A stretch of 64,000 nucleotides of DNA from a bacterium. GTDB lineage: Bacteria > Arandabacterota > Arandabacteria > Arandabacterales > Arandabacteraceae. Shown here in pieces: positions 43,476-51,518 of this stretch. Position 1 is the first letter of the stretch. Each line of letters opens with the position of its first letter. The notes under the pieces are model-generated. The model saw nothing but the letters and a program-made list of their open reading frames with translations. It made no database searches and was not told the DNA's origin. The DNA lies in the NCBI GenBank assembly GCA_029933125.1, contig JAOZOU010000002.1:1-64000 (forward strand), written 5' to 3'. Made by a program: the position numbers and the translations under genes.

Positions 43476-44546
43476 TCAGATTTCGATTATCGAAACAAGT
43501 CCATGTTCCTCAGTATGCTCAGTTACCGGATTGTTGGGATCAAGAGTTTGCACCCCGTCGACAACATAGCGGTAGCTATACTTGCCAGGCTTAAGAGCTA
43601 CTACCCTTTGCCATAGTCCCTTGCTGTCAACATCGAGCAGCATGTCCTGATTGCCATCCCAGTTATTGAAATCTCCCTCAACAAGAACTTCCTGAGCATT
43701 GGCATCAACATATGAAAAGAGTATTCCTCCGCCTATCCTCCTCGGTGCGAGATAATTGGCAATTGTCGCAACTTCGATTGACTTCTGAGTCGGATCATTG
43801 CCCAGGATCTCACTTGCTAGCGAGCGGTAGTCAGCGAATCCTCTCGATGCCCGATAATAGGTTATGGGTACTCCAAAGCCCGTAGATTCTTTGAGCGTGA
43901 TGTTGCTTCTTATAATTGTCTTGAAGCAAGCCTGAGGATAGCGTGTCCTAAGTGTTGAAAGGAGCTCTCTGCTGATCCTTGTACGGGAATCATACATCGT
44001 TGCAAGTACTCTTGAGATAGCTCTATGACCATTCACCCGCTCGAGAAGATCAAGTGCCTCAGTGATCTTCGCAACACCCTGAAGCGAGAAGAGAGACGGA
44101 TCAACAGGGATGATCACCTCTTCAGCTGCCATGAGCACATTGAAAGTAAGCAAGCCAATATTAGGAGGTGAGTCTATGATAACGAAGTCAAATCCACCAT
44201 TGAGGTTGTCAAGAATCTGCTTGAGCCTCTGCTCTCTACCTGGTCTACCAGCGAGTACCTGTTCAGCAGTGCTGAGAACAATGTCAGATGGCAGGACAAC
44301 AAGCCCATCATCGACATCAATCACAACATCGCTCAGTTTGGTCTCAGGTGAATCCGCCAGCAAGTCGAGAACCGTATGCTCAAGTGATCTTCGATCTGGG
44401 CAAAGGCATTGAGTTGCACTCCCCTGTGGATCCATATCAACAAGCATCACTCGATGCCCCATATCCTTCAGGCAAAGCGTCAAACTTACAGCAGTCGTTG
44501 TCTTTCCACATCCACCTTTTTGATTAGCAATTGCGATTCGCCTCAT
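43476..44546 (-). CDS. ParA-family ATPase fused to a glycogen-binding (CBM48/AMPK-beta-like) domain
   Basis: A 356-residue two-domain protein. Residues 1 to about 250 are a ParA/Soj/MinD-type ATPase: deviant Walker A QKGGCGKTTT with the signature lysine, VDMDPQGSAT, FVIIDSPPNIG and VPITYYRASRGFADY. Residues about 272-356 are an early-set carbohydrate-binding domain of the CBM48/AMPK-beta type: EVLVEGDFNNWDG, GLWQRVVALKPGKYSYRYVVDG and LDPNNP. ParA ATPases position DNA or large cytoplasmic cargo; CBM48 binds glycogen or starch. The fusion suggests a machine that positions or segregates glucan granules (inference). No parB or parS site is nearby. ATG 44546 follows GAAAGGAGG, and an 18-bp tandem repeat lies about 40 bp upstream. 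Confidence 0.9.
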   Translation of the reverse strand: MRRIAIANQKGGCGKTTTAVSLTLCLKDMGHRVMLVDMDPQGSATQCLCPDRRSLEHTVLDLLADSPETKLSDVVIDVDDGLVVLPSDIVLSTAEQVLAGRPGREQRLKQILDNLNGGFDFVIIDSPPNIGLLTFNVLMAAEEVIIPVDPSLFSLQGVAKITEALDLLERVNGHRAISRVLATMYDSRTRISRELLSTLRTRYPQACFKTIIRSNITLKESTGFGVPITYYRASRGFADYRSLASEILGNDPTQKSIEVATIANYLAPRRIGGGILFSYVDANAQEVLVEGDFNNWDGNQDMLLDVDSKGLWQRVVALKPGKYSYRYVVDGVQTLDPNNPVTEHTEEHGLVSIIEI

Positions 44547-44585
44547 TTGAGAAACATAACCTCCTTTCCTCTCATCTTACCTTGC

Positions 44586-44621
44586 GAATAGGGTCAGATC
44601 TGGGAATCGGGTCAGACCTGG
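44586..44621. repeat. Tandem 18-bp repeat upstream of the ParA fusion gene
   Basis: GAATAGGGTCAGATCTGG (44586-44603) is followed directly by GAATCGGGTCAGACCTGG (44604-44621), 16 of 18 positions identical. They lie 40-75 bp upstream of the reverse-strand start at 44546. They could be operator half-sites or the relic of an element end; GGGTCAGA resembles the GGGTCGGA end of the 1790-1897 element. Confidence 0.6.
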
Positions 44622-44703
44622 CAAGCATACTCGGGAATCGTACTAGTGTCAAGTTATTAGGCTGGCTTGCAATTGGGGTGGAGATGGAGACAACCGGTTA
44701 CGT

Positions 44704-45057
44704 CTACTTTTCCACCCAGAAAAGAAACATACCACAGTTTTCGCACCGATAGAGAGTTTGATTCCTATCTTCGGCGGTGTCTATAGCTGAGGGGATCTTA
44801 ACAAAGCAACCATAGCAGATGCCGTTTATTACGGGAGCGACAATCCGACCGTAGCGCTTCTTGGCGCGTGCATATTGAGAGCGGATAGCTGGACTGAGCT
44901 GATCCTCAAGATTCTCCCTTGTTTGCTCGAGGGCTTCAAGATTTGTCATCTTGAAACCCATCCTGCCAAGAGCCCTTTTCTGTGAAGGATCCTTAGCCTC
45001 CCTTATTAGGGAAAGAATATCCTGGAGGGCAATCAAAATCTGGAGCTGTGGGTTCAT
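44704..45057 (-). CDS. C4-type zinc-ribbon protein with helical N-terminus
   Basis: A 117-residue cytoplasmic protein. The first 80 residues are helical and charged; the C-terminus holds a four-cysteine zinc ribbon, GICYGCFVKIP and YRCENCGMFLFW, as in the C4-type zinc-ribbon (COG1579, PF02591) family. It is shorter than full-length members, which carry a long coiled coil. The function of the family is not settled; nucleic-acid association is assumed. Its ATG overlaps the stop of the PTS gene by 4 bp (ATGA), so the two are coupled. Confidence 0.82.
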   Translation of the reverse strand: MNPQLQILIALQDILSLIREAKDPSQKRALGRMGFKMTNLEALEQTRENLEDQLSPAIRSQYARAKKRYGRIVAPVINGICYGCFVKIPSAIDTAEDRNQTLYRCENCGMFLFWVEK

Positions 45058-45506
45058 TTCTCGATTTCCTTTATGAGTTTTATAAACTCGCGAGGAGTCT
45101 TCACTTTCTTTATACGCCGATCTTTGGCGAGGATCTTGGCAGCCTGGGCCACCGTACCCAGAACTACAAGATATTCACCTGGATCTCCAACAGGAGGAGC
45201 AACGATGAGGAAAAAAAGAAAGACACGCTTTCCATCGGGGGACTTGAAGCTGATCCCTCTTTTAGACCTTCCAACAGCTACAAGGACTTTGCTTACCACA
45301 AGAGAGCGGCAGTGGGGGATTGCAACGCCATTGCCGACACCTGTTGACCCAAGCTCCTCGCGAGCAAGGAGTGTCTTTACCAAAGTCTTCCTGGCGGGTG
45401 AGCTCAGCCTTAGAAGTCTCACGAGTTCTTCGAGGACTTCATCCTTTGTTTTAGCCTTCAGGTCGAGAGCGATCCGCCTTGGGGCAAGTATTTCGGACAG
45501 TTTCAT
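45054..45506 (-). CDS. ptsN: PTS EIIA domain protein, PtsN (EIIA-Ntr)-like
   Basis: A 150-residue phosphocarrier-type protein of the fructose/nitrogen EIIA family. The phosphorylatable histidine is His65 in GVAIPHCRS; LAREELGSTGVGNG before it is characteristic. EIIA-Ntr proteins are regulatory relays rather than sugar transporters. No EI, HPr or EIIB/C is in the window. It lies 37 bp downstream of queG and overlaps the zinc-ribbon gene. A PTS regulator two genes upstream of a glucan-binding ParA may hint at carbon-status control (inference). Confidence 0.87.
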   Translation of the reverse strand: MKLSEILAPRRIALDLKAKTKDEVLEELVRLLRLSSPARKTLVKTLLAREELGSTGVGNGVAIPHCRSLVVSKVLVAVGRSKRGISFKSPDGKRVFLFFLIVAPPVGDPGEYLVVLGTVAQAAKILAKDRRIKKVKTPREFIKLIKEIEK

Positions 45507-45543
45507 CTATTTTGTCCAGTACCTCTCTGTTCCATTTGCTATA

Positions 45544-46662
45544 CTATCCAAGGCTTGACAATCCGTCAAGTATAGTCTTTAGCTCCAGCTGGACTGAAGC
45601 GTCGTTCTCTTTTACCAATGCTTTTTCAAGGAGGGATTTCGCCCGAGCGGGGTTGATCTTGGCAACTGCCCAGTAGGTGTGTCTTCTTATTATGGGATCG
45701 GGATCATTTAGTGTTTCGAGGAGTGGTGGTAAGAGGGTGTCGGATCGGGAATTGCCTGCCGCTATTATGGCATTTTTCCGGATGGCGTTGCATTCACGCA
45801 TTCCAATTTGATTGTTCGCAAATCTGGCAGCAAACTTCTCTTCATCCATAACAATTACTTCTTCCAAGGGAATCGTTGCGCCCACGTTCCCGATCTCAAC
45901 TTTTCTTGTAACATGTCTTATCCTCGAGTTGCGAGGACAAACATCCTGGCATGTTGTACAACCATAGAGTCTGTTTCCCCAAACTTCTCTTACTTCGAGG
46001 GGGATGGTACATGATCTTTCTGAGAGGTATTGCAGGCACTTCGTTCTATCGACGACGTAGGGGCGGACAATTGCACCTGTTGGGCATGTATCGATACAGA
46101 CCCTACAGACACCGCAGTCCCATTCGAGAGGGGTATCGGGCTCGAATTCTGCATCTGTAAGAATTTCACCGAGCACAACAAGTGATCCAAAAGTTGGTGT
46201 GAATATTATGCCGTTTTTGCCATAGGAGCCAATCCCAGCCTTTTCAGCGAGAGGCTTTTCAGCAAGACTGACATAGCATGAGAAAACCTTTGTCCGAGCT
46301 CCATATTCTTTGCGCAGAAAGTCTGCAAGCTTAAGGAGCTTGCGTCTCAGATCTTCGTAATGATTGCTGCGTGTGTAGCTTGCTATTACTCCTTTCGTTG
46401 GATCATTGGTTTCATCTTCACCACTGAGATGACATTGGCATGCTGATATGATGGATCTTGTGGAGTTGAGATGACGGTAGGGGAGGAAATATCTTGGCGA
46501 TCGGAAACCCTTAAGTGCTGAGGCAAGCTTTGGATCGATTTGCTTTAACTTCCAAATGCGATCACTTGCTTCACTCAAGTCAGTTGCATTCGAGATACCT
46601 AATGCGTCAATATCCAGATCTGCTGCAAGGTCTTTGAGAAGCCTCTTGGAGGGCTTTGCCAT
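45544..46662 (-). CDS. queG: Epoxyqueuosine reductase
   Basis: A 372-residue cobalamin- and Fe-S-dependent enzyme that reduces epoxyqueuosine to queuosine in tRNA. Two 4Fe-4S sets are visible, CGVCRVCIDTCPTGAI and CTTCQDVCPRN, with KAGIGSYGKNGIIFTP (cobalamin/active-site region) before them and a HEAT-like C-terminal helical part (LNDPDPIIRRHTYWAVAKI). The start is ATG 46662 (MAKPSKRLL), with AGGAGG upstream although spaced 13-14 bp; the frame is open to 46839, but that part overlaps the divergent PPIase gene. First gene of a reverse-strand group with ptsN. Confidence 0.92.
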   Translation of the reverse strand: MAKPSKRLLKDLAADLDIDALGISNATDLSEASDRIWKLKQIDPKLASALKGFRSPRYFLPYRHLNSTRSIISACQCHLSGEDETNDPTKGVIASYTRSNHYEDLRRKLLKLADFLRKEYGARTKVFSCYVSLAEKPLAEKAGIGSYGKNGIIFTPTFGSLVVLGEILTDAEFEPDTPLEWDCGVCRVCIDTCPTGAIVRPYVVDRTKCLQYLSERSCTIPLEVREVWGNRLYGCTTCQDVCPRNSRIRHVTRKVEIGNVGATIPLEEVIVMDEEKFAARFANNQIGMRECNAIRKNAIIAAGNSRSDTLLPPLLETLNDPDPIIRRHTYWAVAKINPARAKSLLEKALVKENDASVQLELKTILDGLSSLG

Positions 46663-46756
46663 TTGTTCGTGTTGAACCTCCTTCTGCCGTATGTTAACTT
46701 TCTCGTTGCAAACCTTCAAGCCGAGAGCATAAAGCCTGTTAGGAGGGGGGTGACAG

Positions 46757-47176
46757 GTGAAAAAGATTTTTGGGATCGTAGGTGTATTGCTCTTGTTTGC
46801 ACTTGCATGCGGCCAGGAGAAGAAGCCTGAACCACCCAAGCTTATTCAGCCGTTACCGCCGGGTACCATAAGGGCTAGTCATATTCTGATCTCATACAAA
46901 GGCACTCCCGGAAGCTCAGCAACCCGTACCAAGGAGGAAGCAAGGCGGCTTGCCGAGGAGATCCTCAAGCGTGTAAAAGCTGGCGAAAGCTTTGAAGAGC
47001 TTGCACGAACCTATTCCGATTGTCCCACGGCTGAGAAGGGTGGTGATCTTGGTTTCTTCAAGCGGGGGCGAATGGTCAAGCCTTTTGAAGATGCAGCCTT
47101 TGCTCTAAAGCCCGATGAGGTATCGGGCATAGTGGAGACTAAGTTTGGCTATCACATAATAAAGCGTACGCAGTAG
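46757..47176 (+). CDS. Parvulin-type peptidyl-prolyl isomerase lipoprotein
   Basis: A 139-residue lipoprotein (signal ending FALACGQ) with one rotamase domain: [34 protein letters not shown] and [10 protein letters not shown] at the C-terminus. It should assist folding of exported proteins at the inner or outer membrane surface. The start is GTG 46757 behind AGGAGGGGGG. It is the first gene of a forward operon, 13 bp before the MacA-like adaptor. Confidence 0.93.
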   Translation: MKKIFGIVGVLLLFALACGQEKKPEPPKLIQPLPPGTIRASHILISYKGTPGSSATRTKEEARRLAEEILKRVKAGESFEELARTYSDCPTAEKGGDLGFFKRGRMVKPFEDAAFALKPDEVSGIVETKFGYHIIKRTQ

Positions 47177-47189
47177 CGGGAACTATGCG

Positions 47190-48359
47190 ATGAAGCGAGT
47201 GGTAGTAGCGATAGCCTCAATCATTGGTGTTTTGCTGATAGTAAGCCTTCTCTGGCGCTCCGTGCACCATCCAGATATACCTATCGCCAAGGCCGAGAGG
47301 GGAAAGTTCGTCATATCCATAAAGCGTACTGGGGAGATGAAGGCACAGCGTTCTGTCACAATAACTGCTCCGAGCATAGGAGAACAATTGATTATCACAT
47401 ATCTTGTTCCCGAAGGCACTTTTGTCAAGAAAGGTGACCTACTTGTCCAATTTGATCCCACGGAGCTCTTGAGCCGTCTTGAGAGTGCCAAACGTGATCT
47501 CGCAGCTGCTGAGGCTGATCTTGAGCTGACAAAGGCAAAGAACGATTTGCGCCAGCGCGAATTGGCTGAGGAGATCAGGAAGAAAGAGATCGAGGTAAAG
47601 CGTGCAGAGGGGCTGAGTCCTGTTGAGGTTGAGAATGCAAGGGCAGAACTTGAGCTTGCAAAAGCGAAGGCGGAAACCGAGATAAAGCTTATGCAGGCTG
47701 AACTTGTCAAGAGCCAGGTTCAGCTTGAGAGAGCAAAACAGAGGGTGGCATCCGCTCAGAAGTCTCTCAATGAACTTACAGTTCGTGCACCCAGTGATGG
47801 TTTGGTGATCCATGAGAAGGTCTGGCGAAGCGGCCAGCAGGTCAAGGTACAGGAAGGAGATTCCCCATGGCCGATGCAGCCAATATTGAGCCTGCCGGAT
47901 CTCAGCACTCTTTATGTTGCAACCGATGTTGATGAAGCCGATATTGGAAGGATCAGTCCAGGGCAGGAATGCCACATCACACTCGAAGCCTATCCCGATA
48001 CCAGCTTCACCGGTCATGTCGAAAGGATAGGTAATCTAGCACGTCCGAAATACTACACCGGTGGTCCCAACGTTTTTGATGTCTGGGTGAGGCTCGACAA
48101 GATTGATGAGCGCTTTCGTCCCGGGATGAAAACCAAGGTTGAGATCATAGTTGATGTCGCTGACAGCGTGGTTTTTGTTCCCATCGAAGCTGTGTTTGAA
48201 GACAATGGCGTGCCAGTTGTCTATGTAAGGCAAGGAGGCTTTAAGCGAAGAGAGATCGAAGTGGGCAAACGCAACGATACCCACATCGTTGTAAAGAGGG
48301 GGTTGAAGGGTGGGGAGGAAGTCGCCTTGGTGAAGCCAGCGGAGAATGCTGGGAGGTAA
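47190..48359 (+). CDS. MacA/HlyD-type periplasmic adaptor
   Basis: A 389-residue membrane-fusion protein: N-terminal anchor (VVVAIASIIGVLLIVSLLW), lipoyl-like halves (GEQLIITYLVPEGTFVKKGDLL and TVRAPSDGLVIHEKVW) around a long coiled-coil hairpin (about residues 85-195), then a beta-barrel domain (YVATDVDEADIGRI) and a membrane-proximal domain. It links the inner-membrane permease to the TolC-like channel encoded next. The permease follows after 9 bp. No ATPase gene accompanies them. ATG 47190 follows GCGGGAAC, a weak ribosome site. Confidence 0.9.
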   Translation: MKRVVVAIASIIGVLLIVSLLWRSVHHPDIPIAKAERGKFVISIKRTGEMKAQRSVTITAPSIGEQLIITYLVPEGTFVKKGDLLVQFDPTELLSRLESAKRDLAAAEADLELTKAKNDLRQRELAEEIRKKEIEVKRAEGLSPVEVENARAELELAKAKAETEIKLMQAELVKSQVQLERAKQRVASAQKSLNELTVRAPSDGLVIHEKVWRSGQQVKVQEGDSPWPMQPILSLPDLSTLYVATDVDEADIGRISPGQECHITLEAYPDTSFTGHVERIGNLARPKYYTGGPNVFDVWVRLDKIDERFRPGMKTKVEIIVDVADSVVFVPIEAVFEDNGVPVVYVRQGGFKRREIEVGKRNDTHIVVKRGLKGGEEVALVKPAENAGR

Positions 48360-48368
48360 TCTTTCACC

Positions 48369-49595
48369 TTGAACCTATTTCAGGTCCTTCCAATTGCATT
48401 AGAAGCACTCAGGCTTAATCGAGCTCGCTCAATATTGACTGCCCTCGGCGTTGTTTTTGGTGTGGCAGCCGTTGTTGCGATGCTGTCCATAGGCGAAGGA
48501 GCCAGGCGTGAGACCATTGAGCAAATTGAGTTGTTGGGAGCCAATACCATACTGATAAAGAACTCGGGACAGTGGCAACCTTTTGTTAGCGAAGGGATTG
48601 TGCTGCGGCAGGCTGAAGATGCTGGCTCTGTGGCGAATGTGGTCGGTTGGGCAGGCGTGAGACGCTATGAGGATCGCAGCATTTCCCGCAGGAGTAAGAC
48701 CACCAAAGCAGAGATCGTGGCAACAACCCCATCTTATGCTTCGATCGTGGATCTTGGATTGGATAAGGGACGCTATTTTGATGATCAAGAATATCGTAAG
48801 GGGGCTCAAGTTTGCATTATTGGCTCAAAGCTCAAGCGTACCCTTTTCGGCTTTAGCGATGCAATCGGCGACGATATAAAAGTTGGTGACATCTATCTCA
48901 CTGTTATTGGTGTTGCTGAGTACAAGCGCATAGGTAAGTCCAGGGTAAGTGGTCTCAAGATACCCCAGTACAACAGGGAGATTTTCATTCCCATCTCGCT
49001 GGCAGATTATTTTGAACCAAGCGAAAGGAATGTCCAGCGGCCGCCAGGAAGTCTCGATGAGATCTGGGTAAAGGTTGCCAGCAGTGACGATGTCATCGCC
49101 ACCGCCAGTGTTGTAGAACGCATGATGAAGAGGCTGCATGGCGACAGGGATGATTTTACGATCATTGTACCCCAAGCCTTGCTTGCCCAGAGCCAACGAA
49201 CCCAGCGCACTTTTAACATAGTAATGGGAGCAATAGCAGGCATAAGCCTCCTTGTCGGAGGCATTGGTATTATGAATATCATGCTTGCCACCGTGTTGGA
49301 ACGTCGCTACGAGATAGGTGTGAGACGGGCTGCGGGGGCGACATCGAGGGTTATCCTGCTTCAGTTCTTGCTTGAGGCCGTGCTCATCAGTCTGGTCGGG
49401 TGCATTGTCGGCATCATCCTTGGCACACTTCTGGCAACAGGTGTGGCTCAATATGCAGGCTGGCGGACTGCCATAAGCTTTATCCACGTTATGGCTGCAG
49501 TCGGTGTGGCAGCGGGTGTGGGAATAGCATCGGGATATTATCCTGCACTCAAAGCAGCAAGAACAGACCCAGGGGAGGCATTGAGATATGAATAG
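48369..49595 (+). CDS. MacB/FtsX-type ABC permease without ATPase domain
   Basis: A 408-residue ABC permease of the MacB-PCD/FtsX family. The first helix (ILTALGVVFGVAAVVAMLSIGEGA) is followed by a periplasmic MacB core domain, then three C-terminal helices with VLERRYEIGVRRAAGAT at their start, the coupling segment. It lacks the N-terminal ATPase domain of true MacB, and no LolD-like ATPase gene is adjacent, so the ATPase must be encoded elsewhere. The start is a TTG at 48369 with GGGAGG somewhat distant. It overlaps the TolC-like gene by 8 bp. Confidence 0.9.
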   Translation: MNLFQVLPIALEALRLNRARSILTALGVVFGVAAVVAMLSIGEGARRETIEQIELLGANTILIKNSGQWQPFVSEGIVLRQAEDAGSVANVVGWAGVRRYEDRSISRRSKTTKAEIVATTPSYASIVDLGLDKGRYFDDQEYRKGAQVCIIGSKLKRTLFGFSDAIGDDIKVGDIYLTVIGVAEYKRIGKSRVSGLKIPQYNREIFIPISLADYFEPSERNVQRPPGSLDEIWVKVASSDDVIATASVVERMMKRLHGDRDDFTIIVPQALLAQSQRTQRTFNIVMGAIAGISLLVGGIGIMNIMLATVLERRYEIGVRRAAGATSRVILLQFLLEAVLISLVGCIVGIILGTLLATGVAQYAGWRTAISFIHVMAAVGVAAGVGIASGYYPALKAARTDPGEALRYE

Positions 49596-51081
49596 CAAGA
49601 GCTTGATTGTGGCACTCCTCCTGATTGGTGCAATGTTAACGCAGGGAGCAAGAGGGTCGGTAAAGCTATCCGATTTTCTTCTTGCTTATGCAGATCGCGA
49701 TATGGAGCTTTCAGCGAGCCTTCTTGAAAAGGAGGCTGCCAGGGCTGATATGAGTCTTGCAAGGCTGTCCTATCCAACACTTCGCCTTGATGTAACATCG
49801 CCATCATATTCCTGGCGAAGATCCTACACCTACCAGTACTATCTTGAAGATCTCTATCGGGGCTATCTCGAATCAAAGGATCGCATCTATCGTGTTGCCC
49901 TGTCACTTCGTGAACCTTTGCCTACAGGTGGTGATCTTTCCCTCAAAATCAATAGCCATCGCTACCGTACGACATTTGCCTACAGCGGTTTTCCTTCCGA
50001 GATACCCATACAGCGTGAGAGTGCTGATCGTGAATTCCTGGCTGATGTTGGAATTGAGATGGAACAACCCATCCTTGGATTTTTGGAGGCAAGGGAGAGG
50101 GTGAAGACAAAGAAGCTCCGCTTCTCCCAATCAGATGAGAAGACAAAGCTGGATGCCAAGCGAGTTCTGCGTCAGGGCATAGATGCCTTCTACGGTTTTC
50201 TTATCGCCGAGCTCAAACTTGAAGTTGCTGAAGCAAAGGCTCAACTTGACTCAGCTCTTGTTGAGAATGCCAAAAAGCAGTTTGCTGATAGCATCTTGAG
50301 CTATGCAGAGGTTCTCGATCGCAGGATTGATCTTGCTTCAGCTCGGTTAGCCCTTGAAGAAGCCCGAGCCAACCTTAGGGAAGCCAGGAGATTGCTAAGA
50401 GTTAGTGATGAGCTTGTGGCTGAGGATCTTATCCCTGAGGATCTCAACAAGGTTATTCCGATTGGCACATCTTCTATTGAGTATGAACGCCATCCGAGTG
50501 TTCGTACAGCAGCAGTGGATATAGAGCTTGCCAGGATCGAGCTTGCTCAAGTTCGTCGACGTCGTTTGGGCAACCCAACACTTTCTTTATGGTACGGTTT
50601 TCAGGGGCTTGGCTATGACTTTAAGGAAGCTCGTAAGGAATTTGGGCGAAACAGATGGGGTGGTACATTTAGCATAGGGGTCACTTTCCCGGAGCCTGGG
50701 TTTGTCAGTGACATCAAGAGGGCAAAGGCGAAAATCAAGTCCTCTCAGGCAGCCTATGAGGATGCTGTGCAAGATGTCAGGCAGAGGGTGGATACCGCTC
50801 TGAAGAAAACCAATCTCTTGAGGGAAACCCTCGCTTTGAGGCGAAAGAAGGTTGATCTTCTTGAGACAAGACTCGGGCTTGAGCATCAAAAACACAAGGA
50901 GGGATTGGTTTCGGATGAGGAGTTGTTGAAATTCTCAATAGAGGTGGCAAATGCAAGGATAGCCTATCTGGAGACTTTGCGGGATCTTGATATCGCATGG
51001 TTGGAGATGTGTTGTGCAACGGGTAGAAATCCAATAGAGGTATTAGCAAGTAAGAAGCAAATCAGTGGGAATGCAAAGTAG
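49588..51081 (+). CDS. TolC-family outer-membrane efflux channel
   Basis: A 497-residue outer-membrane protein with a signal peptide (to about QGARG) and two similar helical-barrel halves, typical of TolC (for example LDSALVENAKKQFADSILSYAEV and LGLEHQKHKEGLVSDEELLKF). It completes the PPIase-MacA-MacB-TolC export operon. The start is nested in the permease 3' end. Downstream, after 9 bp, comes the OsmC-like gene. Confidence 0.88.
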   Translation: MNSKSLIVALLLIGAMLTQGARGSVKLSDFLLAYADRDMELSASLLEKEAARADMSLARLSYPTLRLDVTSPSYSWRRSYTYQYYLEDLYRGYLESKDRIYRVALSLREPLPTGGDLSLKINSHRYRTTFAYSGFPSEIPIQRESADREFLADVGIEMEQPILGFLEARERVKTKKLRFSQSDEKTKLDAKRVLRQGIDAFYGFLIAELKLEVAEAKAQLDSALVENAKKQFADSILSYAEVLDRRIDLASARLALEEARANLREARRLLRVSDELVAEDLIPEDLNKVIPIGTSSIEYERHPSVRTAAVDIELARIELAQVRRRRLGNPTLSLWYGFQGLGYDFKEARKEFGRNRWGGTFSIGVTFPEPGFVSDIKRAKAKIKSSQAAYEDAVQDVRQRVDTALKKTNLLRETLALRRKKVDLLETRLGLEHQKHKEGLVSDEELLKFSIEVANARIAYLETLRDLDIAWLEMCCATGRNPIEVLASKKQISGNAK

Positions 51082-51090
51082 GAGGTTAAG

Positions 51091-51501
51091 GTGGCGATAG
51101 TAGTCAAGTGGGACCGAGCAATGCTATTTACTGCAACCAGCGAGACTGGTGCTAAGGTCACCATGGACACAGGTCGAGCCTATGGTGGCTCTGGCAAGTA
51201 TCCGACTCCGATGGAACTTGTTGCCATGGCCTTAGGTGGGTGCACAGGCATGGATGTTGTCTCCATACTTGAAAAGATGAGAGTGAAGCTCAAGAAGTTT
51301 GAAATAGAAGTTAAGACAAAAAGGAGGGAGCAGGTACCCCGCTACTATGAAAGCATCCATCTTGTCTATATTCTCTCTGGTGAGAAGCTTACTGAGGAAA
51401 AAGCCAGGCGTGCAATTGAGCTATCCAAGCAGAAGTATTGCTCGGTGAGCATAATGCTTCAGGAAAAAGCAAAGATTACCTATGAGATGAGAATCGAATA
51501 G
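51091..51501 (+). CDS. OsmC/Ohr-family protein
   Basis: A 136-residue OsmC-fold protein. The two family cysteines are present in ALGGCTGMDVVSIL and QKYCSVSIML, so thiol-dependent peroxide reduction is possible. It lies at the end of the export operon, behind AGGAGG, with a GTG start. Its stop is 17 bp from that of the convergent double permease. The sequence fits the OsmC-like (YhfA-type) branch rather than Ohr, as judged from GGCTGMD. Confidence 0.9.
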   Translation: MAIVVKWDRAMLFTATSETGAKVTMDTGRAYGGSGKYPTPMELVAMALGGCTGMDVVSILEKMRVKLKKFEIEVKTKRREQVPRYYESIHLVYILSGEKLTEEKARRAIELSKQKYCSVSIMLQEKAKITYEMRIE

Positions 51502-51518
51502 CCATGGGCAATCCTTGG

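Noticed and set aside
44586-44621. The tandem repeats as a parS centromere
   Set aside because: They lack the palindromic parS form and no ParB gene is present.
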